This document shows, in pieces, positions 1 to 8,434 of a stretch of DNA of 64,000 nt. The stretch is from Mycolicibacterium moriokaense. GTDB taxonomy: Bacteria; Actinomycetota; Actinomycetes; Mycobacteriales; Mycobacteriaceae. The stretch is taken from assembly GCF_010726085.1 (NCBI RefSeq), contig NZ_AP022560.1:2976001-3040000 (forward strand). Direction: 5' to 3'. Below the pieces are notes generated by a model. That model was not told where the DNA came from. It saw only the letters and a program-made list of their open reading frames with translations, and ran no database searches. Position numbers and translations under genes: made by a program. Position 1 is the first letter of the stretch; each line of letters starts with the position of its first letter.

Positions 1-291
1 TCGGTGCAGTTTCCGGGTCTGTCGGGGGTGCTGCCGGGGTTCGGGACCCAGCGCCCCAACGACTGGGGGCTCGGCTTCGAGATCCGCAACGGCAAGTCGC
101 CGCACTGGACCGGCTCGGCCAACTCGGGGGCCACGTACGGGCATTTTGGCCAGTCAGGGACATTTTTGTGGGTCGATCCCGAGGCCGATCTGGCGCTCGT
201 CGTGCTCACGGATCGCGACTTCGGCGACTGGGCGTATCCGCGCTGGCCCGCGCTCTCTGACGAAGTCCTGAGAGAATTCGGCGCACACTAG
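1..291 (+). CDS. Serine hydrolase / beta-lactamase-like protein, C-terminal part only
   Basis: Reading frame open from the window edge to a TAG at 289-291; the N-terminus with the catalytic SxxK lies outside. The visible 96 residues contain the C-terminal signature of penicillin-binding-protein-like serine hydrolases: YGHFGQSGTFLWVDPEADLA, where the HxG-type strand faces the active site, followed by ALVVLTDR. This supports a class-C beta-lactamase/esterase-family enzyme acting on an ester or amide; the substrate cannot be inferred. It is transcribed toward the DUF3145 gene, about 110 bp away. Confidence 0.75.
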   Translation, partial: SVQFPGLSGVLPGFGTQRPNDWGLGFEIRNGKSPHWTGSANSGATYGHFGQSGTFLWVDPEADLALVVLTDRDFGDWAYPRWPALSDEVLREFGAH

Positions 292-399
292 CGCAACAGG
301 GGCCCCACAGGGCACAATAGACACGCACGACACAGCTGTAATTCGGATTCGCTAGGTCGCTTGGGGAAGACGTCCCTGGTGGAGCCGAAGGAGCAGCAA

Positions 400-912
400 A
401 TGCGTGCATCGAACCAATTCGCCGACGCGGCGACGGGCGTGGTGTACATCCATGCTTCTCCCGCGGCGGTAGCACCGCATGTCGAATGGGCGCTGTCGTC
501 GACCCTGTCGGCGCGGGCAAACCTGAAGTGGACCCCGCAGCCGGCCATGCCGGGACAGCTGCGTGCCGTCACCAACTGGATCGGTCCGGTGGGGACCGGC
601 GCCGCTTTGGCGAACGCGCTGCGGTCCTGGTCGGTGCTGCGCTTCGAGGTGACCGAGGATCCCAGCGCGGGTGTCGACGGGCATCGTTGGTGCCACACCC
701 CGCAGCTCGGCATGTGGAGCGGTGCGATGAGCGCGAACGGCGACGTCATTGTGGGGGAGATGCGGCTGCGGGCGTTGATGGCGAAGGGTGGCGACGCCCT
801 GGCCGCCGAGCTGGATTCGGTGCTGGGCACGGCGTGGGATGAGGCGCTGGAGCCCTATCGCGACGGCGGCGACACTGCCGAGGTGAGCTGGCTGGCGCGC
901 GGAGTCGGGTAA
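400..912 (+). CDS. DUF3145 family protein
   Basis: 170 residues. The start is ATG at 400, preceded by AAGGAG at 389-394; the frame is open further upstream but without a comparable ribosome site. The sequence VVYIHASPAAVAPHVEWAL, then a tryptophan-rich WTPQPAMPGQLRAVTNWIG, and WDEALEPYRDGG near the C-terminus fit the actinobacterial DUF3145 family, which is about this length. No catalytic motif is recognised and no function is known to me. No signal peptide or membrane segment is visible. It converges on the lipid kinase gene across a long inverted repeat. Confidence 0.75.
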   Translation: MRASNQFADAATGVVYIHASPAAVAPHVEWALSSTLSARANLKWTPQPAMPGQLRAVTNWIGPVGTGAALANALRSWSVLRFEVTEDPSAGVDGHRWCHTPQLGMWSGAMSANGDVIVGEMRLRALMAKGGDALAAELDSVLGTAWDEALEPYRDGGDTAEVSWLARGVG

Positions 913-915
913 TCC

Positions 916-975
916 GCGAGCAGACGCAAATGCCCCCAACTTCCGGCGTGTCGTGGGCGTTTCGCGTCTGCTCGC
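916..975. terminator. Long inverted repeat between convergent genes
   Basis: GCGAGCAGACGC at 916-927 is exactly mirrored by GCGTCTGCTCGC at 964-975. The stem continues inward imperfectly (AAATGCCC against GGGCGTTT, with a bulge and a wobble), leaving a loop of roughly 20 nt. It lies just after the DUF3145 stop and before the lipid-kinase stop, so it probably ends both transcripts. There is no U-tract. The same outer 12-bp stem recurs at 50234-50293. Confidence 0.6.
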
Positions 976-991
976 CGGAGGAATTGGCGGT

Positions 992-1903
992 CTACTGCCC
1001 GCTGCGCTGAGCCGGCCGCAACAGCTTCAACGCGCCGGGCACCGCCGACGCCTCGACCGGTAGCGGGCACATGTACTCGCCGTCGGCGTAGGCGTTGATG
1101 TCCGGTGAGTCGACCGTGATGGTGCGCGCGCGTTCGGTGCGCACCTCGTCGAGGTCGATGTGGGTGCCCTTGAACACCGTGGGGAACAGGCGGATCAGCT
1201 TCGTGCGCGACGCCGACGCGACCATCGTCACGTCCAGCAGGCCATCGGTCGGGTCGGCGTTCGGGCAGATCAACATGCCGCCGCCGTAGCTTTTGGTGTT
1301 GCCGAAGGCGGCGAGCGTCAATTCGGTGTCCAGTTCGCGCCCGTCGAACGTGAGGCTGAACGGCAGCAGTCGCAGCTTCGATATCTCGGCGACCATCGCG
1401 AGGTTGTAGCGCATCCGGCCGTGCGGCCATCGCATCCGATTGGTCCGGTCGGTGACCAACGAGTCGAAGCCTGCGGCCATCACGGTGCCGAACCACTTTT
1501 CGGTGCCGTCGATCCCCTTGATGCGGCCGAGGTCGATCGTCGTCACTTCGCCGTCGACGATGACGTCGGCCGCAGCCTCGGGATCCTTTGTGGGAATTCC
1601 GAATTCACGCGCATGGTCGTTTCCGGTGCCCGCCGGGATGATGCCGAGCGGAATCTCGGTCTGTGCGAGCACCTGCAGCGCGAGGGAGATGATGCCGTCA
1701 CCGCCGACCACCACCAGCGCATCCATGCCGCGCTCGAGGGCACCTTCGACGAGTCGGCGGGCGTGCTCGGCGTCGGTGCCCGCGATGGCGACGACGTCGA
1801 TGCCGCGCTTGTGCAACTGGGTCACCGCGCGTTCGGCGGCGTGTGGTGCACTGCCGTGCCCCGATGCCGGGTTGGTCAGCATCGTCACGCGGCCGACGGT
1901 CAC
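992..1903 (-). CDS. dagK: Diacylglycerol kinase-family lipid kinase (Rv2252-like)
   Basis: 303 residues. DAGK catalytic fold: N-terminal nucleotide-binding strand VTMLTNPASGHG, then VVVGGDGIISLA carrying the GGDG motif, and GIIPAGTGNDHAREFG, the second glycine-rich nucleotide-binding motif. These phosphorylate diacylglycerol or related lipids with ATP. Length is close to the remembered M. tuberculosis protein (about 309). Start chosen as GTG at 1903-1901, which overlaps the TGA of the upstream FAD oxidase (GTGA) and indicates translational coupling. It is probably cotranscribed with the FAD oxidase, giving a two-gene glycerolipid unit. Confidence 0.85.
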   Translation of the reverse strand: MTVGRVTMLTNPASGHGSAPHAAERAVTQLHKRGIDVVAIAGTDAEHARRLVEGALERGMDALVVVGGDGIISLALQVLAQTEIPLGIIPAGTGNDHAREFGIPTKDPEAAADVIVDGEVTTIDLGRIKGIDGTEKWFGTVMAAGFDSLVTDRTNRMRWPHGRMRYNLAMVAEISKLRLLPFSLTFDGRELDTELTLAAFGNTKSYGGGMLICPNADPTDGLLDVTMVASASRTKLIRLFPTVFKGTHIDLDEVRTERARTITVDSPDINAYADGEYMCPLPVEASAVPGALKLLRPAQRSGQ

Positions 1904-3522
1904 GGGATCAGCTTGCCCGGGTTGAGGATTCCCGCCGGATCGAGCGTCTCCTTGACGGCCCGCAGCACCGCGACGCCGAGCTCGCCGACCTCGTCGCGCA
2001 TCCACGGGCGATGGTCGGCGCCAACCGCATGGTGGTGGGTGATGGTGGCGCCGGTGCGCATCATCGCGTCCGACGCGGCGGCCTTCGCCTTGCGCCACTG
2101 TTCGATCGGATTCCCGCGCTGCCCGGCGACGACGGTGAAGTACAACGAGGCGCCCGTCGGATACACATGCGAAATGTGGCACAGCACCAACGCCGGTGTG
2201 CCCGATTCGCCGAGAGATTTCGTCAGCGCCTCGGTGACCGCCGCCTTCAGCGCGGGCACGTTGGACCAGTTGGTCGCGGTCTCCAGCGTCTCGCACAGCG
2301 CGCCGGCGGCGAGCAGCGAATCGCGAAGGTAGGGCGCGTTGAACCGGCCGTGCTCCCAGGCGCGCGCAGGCGCCTCGCCCAGCGACGTACCGCCCGCGGC
2401 CTGCAACACCGCGCGGGTTTCGGCGTGACGGCTCTCAACGTGGGCCTCGGTGCCCTCGAACACGGTGATCGCCAGGCAGCCGCCGGTGATCTGCTGTTCG
2501 CCGATGCTCTCGGTGGTGGCCAGGTTCACTCCGGTCTCGGCTTCATCCGACAACCGGATGACCGTCGGCCCCGTCCCGGTCTGCACGACCGCGCGCAGCG
2601 CGTCGGCGCCGGTCGCGAAATCGGGGAACGACCATGCCTCGTAGCGCGTCGCCGCCGGGATCGGATGCACGCGGACCCGCACGCGGGTGATGATCCCGAA
2701 CACGCCTTCCGAGCCGATCATCAACTGCCGCAGGTCAGGGCCAGCGGCCGACTCGGGGGCGCGACCGAGGTCGAGTACGCCCGCCGGGGTGACTGTGCGC
2801 AGCCCGCGGACCATGTCGTTGAAGCGGCCGTACCCCGCCGAGTCTTGGCCGGACGATCGGGTGGCGGCGAATCCGCCGATGGTCGCGTACTGGAAACTCT
2901 GCGGAAAGTGGCCGAGGGAGTGGCCGCGCTCGCCCAGCAGGCGCTCGGCGTCCGGGCCGGTGAGCCCGGCGCCGAGTTCGGCTTCGCCGGAGATCTCGTC
3001 GAGCGAATGCAGTTCGTTGAGGCGGCGCAGGTCGAGTGAGATCACCGCGCCGAAGTCGCCGCGGATCGGGTCCAGGCCGCCGACGACGCTAGTGCCGCCG
3101 CCGAACGGAACGATCGCGATGCCATGCTCGGAGCAGTAGCGCAGGATCGCGGCGATCTCGTCGTCGGTGTGGGGGAGCAGCACCGCGTCGGGTGCGTCCT
3201 GGACACCGGAGTCCTTGCGGCGCAACAGGTCCAGTGTCGACTTGCCGCCGGCCCGCAGCAGCCGGCCTTCGTCGTCGACGCGGCAGTAGTCAACGCCCAC
3301 GATCTGGGCGAGGCCGTCGCGGTCGGCATCCGACAGCTGCGACGGTCGCAGCTTGACGTCCTTGGCTTCCAGTTCCGGCGCTTCCGTGCCGTCGACGCCC
3401 AGGGCCTGCTTCAGCAAGGCCCGGATGCCGTCGGACAGCGGCTTCGCCGCCGCGGGGTCGCCCCACGCGTTCCACTTCATCGGGGGCAGCAGTGCGGTCT
3501 GTTGGGCATCCGGACGCGTCAT
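1900..3522 (-). CDS. FAD-linked oxidase resembling alkyl-dihydroxyacetonephosphate synthase (Rv2251-like)
   Basis: 540 residues from ATG 3522; an internal ATG at 3480 (MKWNAWGDPAAAK), which matches the usual N-terminus of the family, is an alternative. PCMH/VAO FAD-binding domain with PDAVLLPHTDDEIAAIL and VPFGGGTSVVGGL. The C-terminal FAD-oxidase domain ends with the histidine cluster HHHAVGADHRPWM, as in AGPS-type enzymes. AGPS swaps the acyl chain of acyl-DHAP for a fatty alcohol in ether lipid synthesis; whether this member does so or is a dehydrogenase of a 2-hydroxyacid type is not decidable here. Neighbours are GlpD and a lipid kinase. It is divergent from a TetR gene with only 17 bp between the starts. 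Confidence 0.8.
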   Translation of the reverse strand: MTRPDAQQTALLPPMKWNAWGDPAAAKPLSDGIRALLKQALGVDGTEAPELEAKDVKLRPSQLSDADRDGLAQIVGVDYCRVDDEGRLLRAGGKSTLDLLRRKDSGVQDAPDAVLLPHTDDEIAAILRYCSEHGIAIVPFGGGTSVVGGLDPIRGDFGAVISLDLRRLNELHSLDEISGEAELGAGLTGPDAERLLGERGHSLGHFPQSFQYATIGGFAATRSSGQDSAGYGRFNDMVRGLRTVTPAGVLDLGRAPESAAGPDLRQLMIGSEGVFGIITRVRVRVHPIPAATRYEAWSFPDFATGADALRAVVQTGTGPTVIRLSDEAETGVNLATTESIGEQQITGGCLAITVFEGTEAHVESRHAETRAVLQAAGGTSLGEAPARAWEHGRFNAPYLRDSLLAAGALCETLETATNWSNVPALKAAVTEALTKSLGESGTPALVLCHISHVYPTGASLYFTVVAGQRGNPIEQWRKAKAAASDAMMRTGATITHHHAVGADHRPWMRDEVGELGVAVLRAVKETLDPAGILNPGKLIP

Positions 3523-3525
3523 GCG

Positions 3526-3556
3526 TTACAGTATTACATATGCTGTCAATCAGTAA
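3526..3556. promoter_or_regulatory. Imperfect 31-bp inverted repeat, candidate TetR operator
   Basis: TTAC...GTAA arms with inner matches (G, T, ACA against TGT, A, C) form an imperfect palindrome centred on the divergent starts of the FAD oxidase (3522) and the TetR gene (3540). It covers the TetR start codon itself, so the TetR transcript is probably leaderless or very short-leadered. Autoregulation by the TetR protein is inferred from position only. Confidence 0.4.
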
Positions 3557-4121
3557 CGATGATTCGCCGTCGATCGGGGATCGGATCCTCGCCTCGGCGG
3601 CCGACTGCGTGCTGGCCTTCGGCGTCGACCGCGTGACGTTGGCCGAGATCGCGCGCCGCGCCGGCGTCAGCAGGCCGACGGTCTATCGGCGCTGGTCGGA
3701 CACTCGTTCGGTGTTGGCGGCGCTGCTGACGTCACGGATCGTCGGTGTGCTCGACGAGGTGCCGAGTCGGCGGATCGGCCGGGAGGCGCTGGTCGAGCGC
3801 ATCGTGGCGATCGCCGACCGGCTGCGCCACGACGACGTGGTGATGTCGGTGCTGCGCAGCGCCCCTGATTTCGCGATGGTCTACATCGCGGAGCGGTTGG
3901 GCACCAGCCAGCAGGTGCTTCTCGACGCGGTCGCCTCCGACATCAAGCTCGCGCAGGAGGAGGGCAGCGTGCGGGCTGGCGATCCGCGCGAGCTCGGTGC
4001 GATGTGCCTGCTGATCACCCAGTCGGTGATCCAGTCCGGGCAGATCGTGGCGCCCATCCTCGATGCCGACGCGCTCTTCATCGAGCTCGCCCACTCATTG
4101 AACGGATACCTGAAACCGTGA
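3540..4121 (+). CDS. TetR family transcriptional regulator (Rv2250c-like)
   Basis: 193 residues from ATG 3540 (MLSISNDDSPSIGDRILA). N-terminal HTH: ILASAADCVLAFGVDRVTLA, then EIARRAGVSRPTVYRRWSDT, the canonical TetR recognition helix region. The C-terminal half is the variable ligand/dimer domain. Its stop overlaps the glpD start as GTGA, so repressor and GlpD are translationally coupled. The 17-bp divergent gap to the FAD oxidase suggests one operator controls both directions. The ligand is unknown; a glycerolipid or acyl-CoA metabolite would fit the context. Confidence 0.88.
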   Translation: MLSISNDDSPSIGDRILASAADCVLAFGVDRVTLAEIARRAGVSRPTVYRRWSDTRSVLAALLTSRIVGVLDEVPSRRIGREALVERIVAIADRLRHDDVVMSVLRSAPDFAMVYIAERLGTSQQVLLDAVASDIKLAQEEGSVRAGDPRELGAMCLLITQSVIQSGQIVAPILDADALFIELAHSLNGYLKP

Positions 4122-5644
4122 CGTCTTCCACCGCGCTCAACGAGGCCCGCCGCGCCGCCGAGCTTTCGGCGCTGGCCGACGGCGACACGATCGATGTGTT
4201 GGTGATCGGTGGCGGTATCACCGGCGTCGGCATTGCATTGGACGCCGCGACGCGCGGACTCAGTGTCGCGCTGGTGGAGAAGCATGATTTGGCGTTCGGC
4301 ACCAGCCGCTGGAGCAGCAAGCTGGTGCACGGCGGGCTGCGCTACCTCGCGACGGGCAACGTCGGCATCGCTCGGCGCAGCGCGGCCGAACGCGGAATCC
4401 TGATGATGCGCAACGCCCCTCACCTCGTGCGGGCCATGCCGCAGCTGGTCCCGCTGCTGCCGTCGATGAACACCGCGTCGCGGGCGCTGGTGCGATTCGG
4501 GTTCGCCGCGGGCGACGGGTTGCGCAAGCTGGCAGGAACCCCGGCGTCGACGTTGCCGCGCTCGCGTCGGATCGATGCGAAGCGCGCCATCGAACTCGCG
4601 CCCACCGTCCGTCGTGACGGATTGGCCGGCGGCCTGCTCGCCTACGACGGTCAGCTGATCGACGACGCGCGTCTGGTCACCGCCGTCGCCCGCACCGCCG
4701 CGCAGCACGGGGCGATGATCCTCACCCGCGTCGCGGCATCCAATGCGACGGGCACGTCGGTGACGTTGACCGATCAGCGATCCGGGGAGTCGTTCGAGGT
4801 GTCGGCCCGCGCGGTCGTCAACGCCAGCGGTGTGTGGGCAGGGGAGGTGGACCCGTCGGTTCGCCTGCGGCCCAGCCGCGGAACGCATCTGGTGTTCGAT
4901 GCCGCCGCCTTCGGAAATCCGGTGGCCGCATTGACGATCCCGATTCCGGGAGAGATCAACCGCTTCGTGTTCGCGATGCCCGAACAGCTCGGCCGCGTGT
5001 ACCTGGGGCTCACCGATGAGGATGCGCCGGGCCCGATACCCGATGTCCCGCAACCCACTCCGGAGGAGACCAAGTTCCTGTTGGACACGGTCAACACGGC
5101 GCTGGATGTCGCGCTGGGCCCCGACGACGTGATCGGCGCGTATGCCGGGCTGCGCCCGTTGATCGACGCGGGCGAGGGACGTACGGCCGACGTGTCACGT
5201 GAGCATCGAGTCGTCGAGTCGCCGTCCGGGTTGCTCAGTGTCATCGGCGGCAAGCTGACCGAATATCGCTACATGGCCGAAGACGTGCTCGATCATGCGG
5301 TGAAGCTGCGGGGCCTGACCGCCACCGGCTGTCGTACCCGCAACCAGCCGTTGGTGGGTGCACCGTCGAATCCCGTTGCGACACTGCGGTCGCCGACCGA
5401 GCTGCCCGGTTCGCTCGTGGCGCGCTACGGCGCCGAAGCGCCGAACGTGATCGCCGCGGCCAGTTGCGACCGGCCCACCGAGCGAGTGGCCGAGGGCATT
5501 GACGTCATCCGTGCCGAATTCGAGTACGCCGTGACGCACGAAGGTGCGTTGACCGTCGACGACATCCTGGACCGTCGCACCCGTATCGGGTTGGTGGCCG
5601 CGGACCGCGACAAAGTGGTCGAGGTGGCCAAGGAATTCCTGTGA
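4118..5644 (+). CDS. glpD1: FAD-dependent glycerol-3-phosphate dehydrogenase (GlpD1-like)
   Basis: 508 residues from GTG 4118, overlapping the TetR stop. N-terminal dinucleotide fold VLVIGGGITGVGIALDAATRG (about residues 27-47), then GTSRWSSKLVHGGLRYL, a hallmark of the DAO/GlpD family. Further motifs are YDGQLIDDARLVTAVARTA and, near the C-terminus, GLRPLIDAGEG and GGKLTEYRYMAEDV. It oxidises sn-glycerol-3-phosphate to dihydroxyacetone phosphate and passes electrons to the quinone pool at the membrane. Product DHAP and substrate G3P link it to the neighbouring AGPS-like and lipid-kinase genes. Close in length to M. tuberculosis GlpD1 (about 516). Confidence 0.9.
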   Translation: MTSSTALNEARRAAELSALADGDTIDVLVIGGGITGVGIALDAATRGLSVALVEKHDLAFGTSRWSSKLVHGGLRYLATGNVGIARRSAAERGILMMRNAPHLVRAMPQLVPLLPSMNTASRALVRFGFAAGDGLRKLAGTPASTLPRSRRIDAKRAIELAPTVRRDGLAGGLLAYDGQLIDDARLVTAVARTAAQHGAMILTRVAASNATGTSVTLTDQRSGESFEVSARAVVNASGVWAGEVDPSVRLRPSRGTHLVFDAAAFGNPVAALTIPIPGEINRFVFAMPEQLGRVYLGLTDEDAPGPIPDVPQPTPEETKFLLDTVNTALDVALGPDDVIGAYAGLRPLIDAGEGRTADVSREHRVVESPSGLLSVIGGKLTEYRYMAEDVLDHAVKLRGLTATGCRTRNQPLVGAPSNPVATLRSPTELPGSLVARYGAEAPNVIAAASCDRPTERVAEGIDVIRAEFEYAVTHEGALTVDDILDRRTRIGLVAADRDKVVEVAKEFL

Positions 5645-5691
5645 TTTGTGTGCGTTGAGGAGCGCTCAGCGCTCCTCAACGCACACAAATC
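5643..5691. terminator. Perfect 24-bp inverted repeat between glpD1 and accD6
   Basis: Arms 5643-5666 and 5668-5691 are exact reverse complements around a single C at 5667. The left arm begins inside the glpD1 stop codon. It separates convergent glpD1 (+) and accD6 (-), so it most likely acts as a bidirectional transcription end; the hairpin tip would open to a few unpaired bases. No U-tract follows. Confidence 0.65.
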
Positions 5692-5698
5692 GCCCGGG

Positions 5699-7120
5699 TT
5701 ACAGCGGGATGTTCTTGTGTCGACCGCGGCGGGCGGGCGCCTCGGCCAGTGCCTGCGTCAGCTTGCTGCGGGTGTGGGCCGGGTCGATCTTCTCGTCGAC
5801 CACGCCGATCTCGATCGCGGAGTCCACACCACCGGCGATCCGCTCGTGCTCGACGGCCAGTTGCTCGTGCAGCGCCTCGCGCTCGTCCTCGGGCGCGGCG
5901 GCCAGCTTCTTCTTGTGCAGAATGCCGACCGCGGCCTTGGCGCCCATGACGGCGACCTCGGCGTCGGGCCATGCGAAGACCTTGGTGGCGTTCAGCGACC
6001 GCGAGTTCATCGCGATGTAGGCGCCGCCGTAGATCTTACGGGTGACCAGCGTGACGCGGGGCACCGAGGCCTCACCGAACGCGTGCAACAGCTTCGCGCC
6101 GCGACGCACGACGCCGCCCCACTCCTGGTCCACACCGGGCAGGTAGCCGGGCACGTCGACGATCACGACGAGCGGGATGCCGAACGCATCACACAGGCGC
6201 ACGAAACGTGCTGACTTCTCGGCGCTTTCGGAGTTCAGGCAGCCGCCCAGGCGCAGCGGGTTGTTCGCGATCACGCCGACGGTGCGTCCGGCCAGCCGGC
6301 CGAGACCCACGACGATGGACGGCGCCCACTTGCCCTGGAACTCCTCGAACGGCACACCCTCGTCCAGCAGCGCCTCGACGAGCGGATGCACGTCGTAGGC
6401 GCGGCGGGCCGACTCCGGCAGCAGCGCGTGCAGGTCGGTATCGCCGGCCTCCGCCTTGCTGCGGTCGAAATGACCCTGCTGGCAGAACAATCCGACCAGC
6501 CGGCGGCCACGCTCGTAAGCGTCGAGCTCGTCGTCGGCGACGATGTGGCACACACCCGACTTCTTGTGGTGTGCATCCGGGCCGCCCAGCGACACCATGT
6601 CGACGTCCTCGCCGGTGACACTGCGCACGACGTCGGGGCCGGTGACGAACACCTTGCTGTCCGGCGCCATCACGATGACGTCCGTCAGTGCCGGGCCGTA
6701 TGCCGCACCGCCAGCGGCGAATCCGACGACGACGGAGATCTGCGGGATGTATCCCGATGCGCGGATCATGGCCTCGAAGACCAAACCGACGGCGTGCAGC
6801 GCCCTCACGCCTTCCGCCAACCGCGCACCACCGGAGTGCCAGATGCCGACGATCGGGCTCTGTTCCTCGATGGCGGTGTCGTAGGCGTTGACGATGTGCG
6901 CGCACCCCTCGACACCCATGGCGCCGCCCATGACGGTGCCGTCGGTGCAGAACGCAATCGTCCGCAGGCCGTTGACGGTGCCGGCCGCGGCCAGCACGCC
7001 GGAGCGGTCGCGCTCGTGCAGCAGCTCGACGCTGTCGTCGTCGAAGAATGTCCTCAGGCGCAGCAGCGGATCGCGTGGATCAAGCGATTCGCCAACCGCC
7101 TCGGGGGCCATGATGGTCAT
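5699..7120 (-). CDS. accD6: Acetyl/propionyl-CoA carboxylase carboxyltransferase beta subunit AccD6
   Basis: 473 residues, the length I recall for mycobacterial AccD6. Carboxyltransferase (crotonase-fold) halves show GIWHSGGARLAEGV and GFAAGGAAYGPALTDV in the N-terminal domain and LVVIVDVPGYLPGVDQEWGG, then RKIYGGAYIAM, in the C-terminal domain; these build the acyl-CoA and biotin pockets and oxyanion holes. It supplies malonyl-CoA to FAS-II for mycolic acid elongation. Start ATG at 7120 has GGAGGA 6 nt upstream. It is the last gene of the fabD-acpM-kasA-kasB-accD6 operon, 34 bp after kasB. Confidence 0.95.
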   Translation of the reverse strand: MTIMAPEAVGESLDPRDPLLRLRTFFDDDSVELLHERDRSGVLAAAGTVNGLRTIAFCTDGTVMGGAMGVEGCAHIVNAYDTAIEEQSPIVGIWHSGGARLAEGVRALHAVGLVFEAMIRASGYIPQISVVVGFAAGGAAYGPALTDVIVMAPDSKVFVTGPDVVRSVTGEDVDMVSLGGPDAHHKKSGVCHIVADDELDAYERGRRLVGLFCQQGHFDRSKAEAGDTDLHALLPESARRAYDVHPLVEALLDEGVPFEEFQGKWAPSIVVGLGRLAGRTVGVIANNPLRLGGCLNSESAEKSARFVRLCDAFGIPLVVIVDVPGYLPGVDQEWGGVVRRGAKLLHAFGEASVPRVTLVTRKIYGGAYIAMNSRSLNATKVFAWPDAEVAVMGAKAAVGILHKKKLAAAPEDEREALHEQLAVEHERIAGGVDSAIEIGVVDEKIDPAHTRSKLTQALAEAPARRGRHKNIPL

Positions 7121-7154
7121 GCAATCCTCCTGTAGCGCTTGAGGTTAGGCGGTA

Positions 7155-8408
7155 TCAGTACTTGCCGAACGCGAGCGCGACGTTGTGCCCACCGAAACCG
7201 AATGAGTTGTTGATCGCGTACTGATAGTTGCCAGGTCGTGGTGAACCGGACACGACGTCGAGGTCGATCTCCGGATCAAGGTTCTTCAGGTTGAGCGTCG
7301 GCGGGATCACACCGTTGCGCAGCGCCAACACGGTGAGGATGGACTCGACGGCGCCGACTGCGCCGACCGAGTGGCCCAGCGCCCCCTTCGGGGCGTAGAC
7401 CGCAGCCTTGTGGTCACCCAACGCGTTGTGGATCGCCTTGCCCTCGGCCACGTCACCGACGGTGGTGCCGGTGGCATGCGCGTTGACGTGGTCGATGTCC
7501 GTGGGGGACAGGCCTGCGAGCTGGATGGCCCGCGTCATCGCGTGACCGGCCTGCTCGCCGTTGGGGTCGGGCGCCACGATGTGGAACCCGTCCGAAGTGA
7601 TGCTGGCGCCCATCAGTCGCGCGTAGATGGTGGCACCGCGGGCCTTGGCGTGCTCCTCGGTCTCGATCACCATCAGCGCGCCGCCCTCACCGAAGACGAA
7701 ACCGTTGCGGTCCTTGTCGAATGGGCGACAAGCACCGGCCGGATCGTCGTTGGTGGTCGACAGCACGATGCGCATCTGCGCGAAGCCCGCGATCGGCACC
7801 GCCTCGATCTTGGTTTCGACGCCACCGCAGATCGCGATGTCGGCCTCGCCGAGCACGATCTGACGCCACGCCTGCGCGATGCCCTCAGAACCCGACGCGC
7901 AGGCCGAGATCGGGGTGCTGACCCCGGCCCTGGCCTTGCGTTCGAGCCCGACCGCGGCGGCTGCCGCGTTCGGCATGTACATCTGCACGGCGAGCGGGGA
8001 CACTGCACGAAGACCCTTGGCGCGCAAGCCTTCATACGCGTAGAGCAGCTCTTCGCTCGAGCCCATGCCGGTGCCGATCGACACCATCAGACGCCGAGGA
8101 TCGACCTCGGGCGCCCCGGCATGGTCCCAGACCCGACGGCCCAGGACCGTCGACATCCGCTGCAGGTAGGACAGCCGACGCAGTTCTACCCGCGTCAGCT
8201 CGTCCTCGAAATTCTCCAGCAGGTGGCCGCCGATGCGGACCGGCAAGTCGTACTGCTCGACGAACGGATCGTCGAGCAGCCGAATACCGCTCTGCCCCTC
8301 CAGTAGTCGCTGCCAGGTGGTGTCCGCGTCGGTCGCCAAAGCGGTCGTCATCGCATAACCGGTGACGACTACGTTGGGGAAACCGTTCCCCGTGGAAAGC
8401 GCTGCCAT
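7155..8408 (-). CDS. kasB: Beta-ketoacyl-ACP synthase II KasB
   Basis: 417 residues. Thiolase-fold condensing enzyme with the nucleophile in [10 protein letters not shown] (Cys170) and the two catalytic histidines in [11 protein letters not shown] and [12 protein letters not shown]. KasB extends meromycolate chains to full length in FAS-II using malonyl-AcpM. It is assigned as KasB rather than KasA by position (after kasA, before accD6) and by sequence differing from the upstream paralogue. Start ATG 8408; 26 bp separates it from the kasA stop. The two Kas proteins are clearly tandem paralogues sharing long identical stretches at the C-terminus. Confidence 0.93.
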   Translation of the reverse strand: MAALSTGNGFPNVVVTGYAMTTALATDADTTWQRLLEGQSGIRLLDDPFVEQYDLPVRIGGHLLENFEDELTRVELRRLSYLQRMSTVLGRRVWDHAGAPEVDPRRLMVSIGTGMGSSEELLYAYEGLRAKGLRAVSPLAVQMYMPNAAAAAVGLERKARAGVSTPISACASGSEGIAQAWRQIVLGEADIAICGGVETKIEAVPIAGFAQMRIVLSTTNDDPAGACRPFDKDRNGFVFGEGGALMVIETEEHAKARGATIYARLMGASITSDGFHIVAPDPNGEQAGHAMTRAIQLAGLSPTDIDHVNAHATGTTVGDVAEGKAIHNALGDHKAAVYAPKGALGHSVGAVGAVESILTVLALRNGVIPPTLNLKNLDPEIDLDVVSGSPRPGNYQYAINNSFGFGGHNVALAFGKY

Positions 8409-8434
8409 TCCTGCTCTGAGAGTTCCTTCCTGCC

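Noticed and set aside
1160..2332. Very long plus-strand open frames antisense to the lipid kinase and FAD oxidase
   Set aside because: Shadow frames caused by high GC third positions; the minus-strand frames carry clear family motifs.
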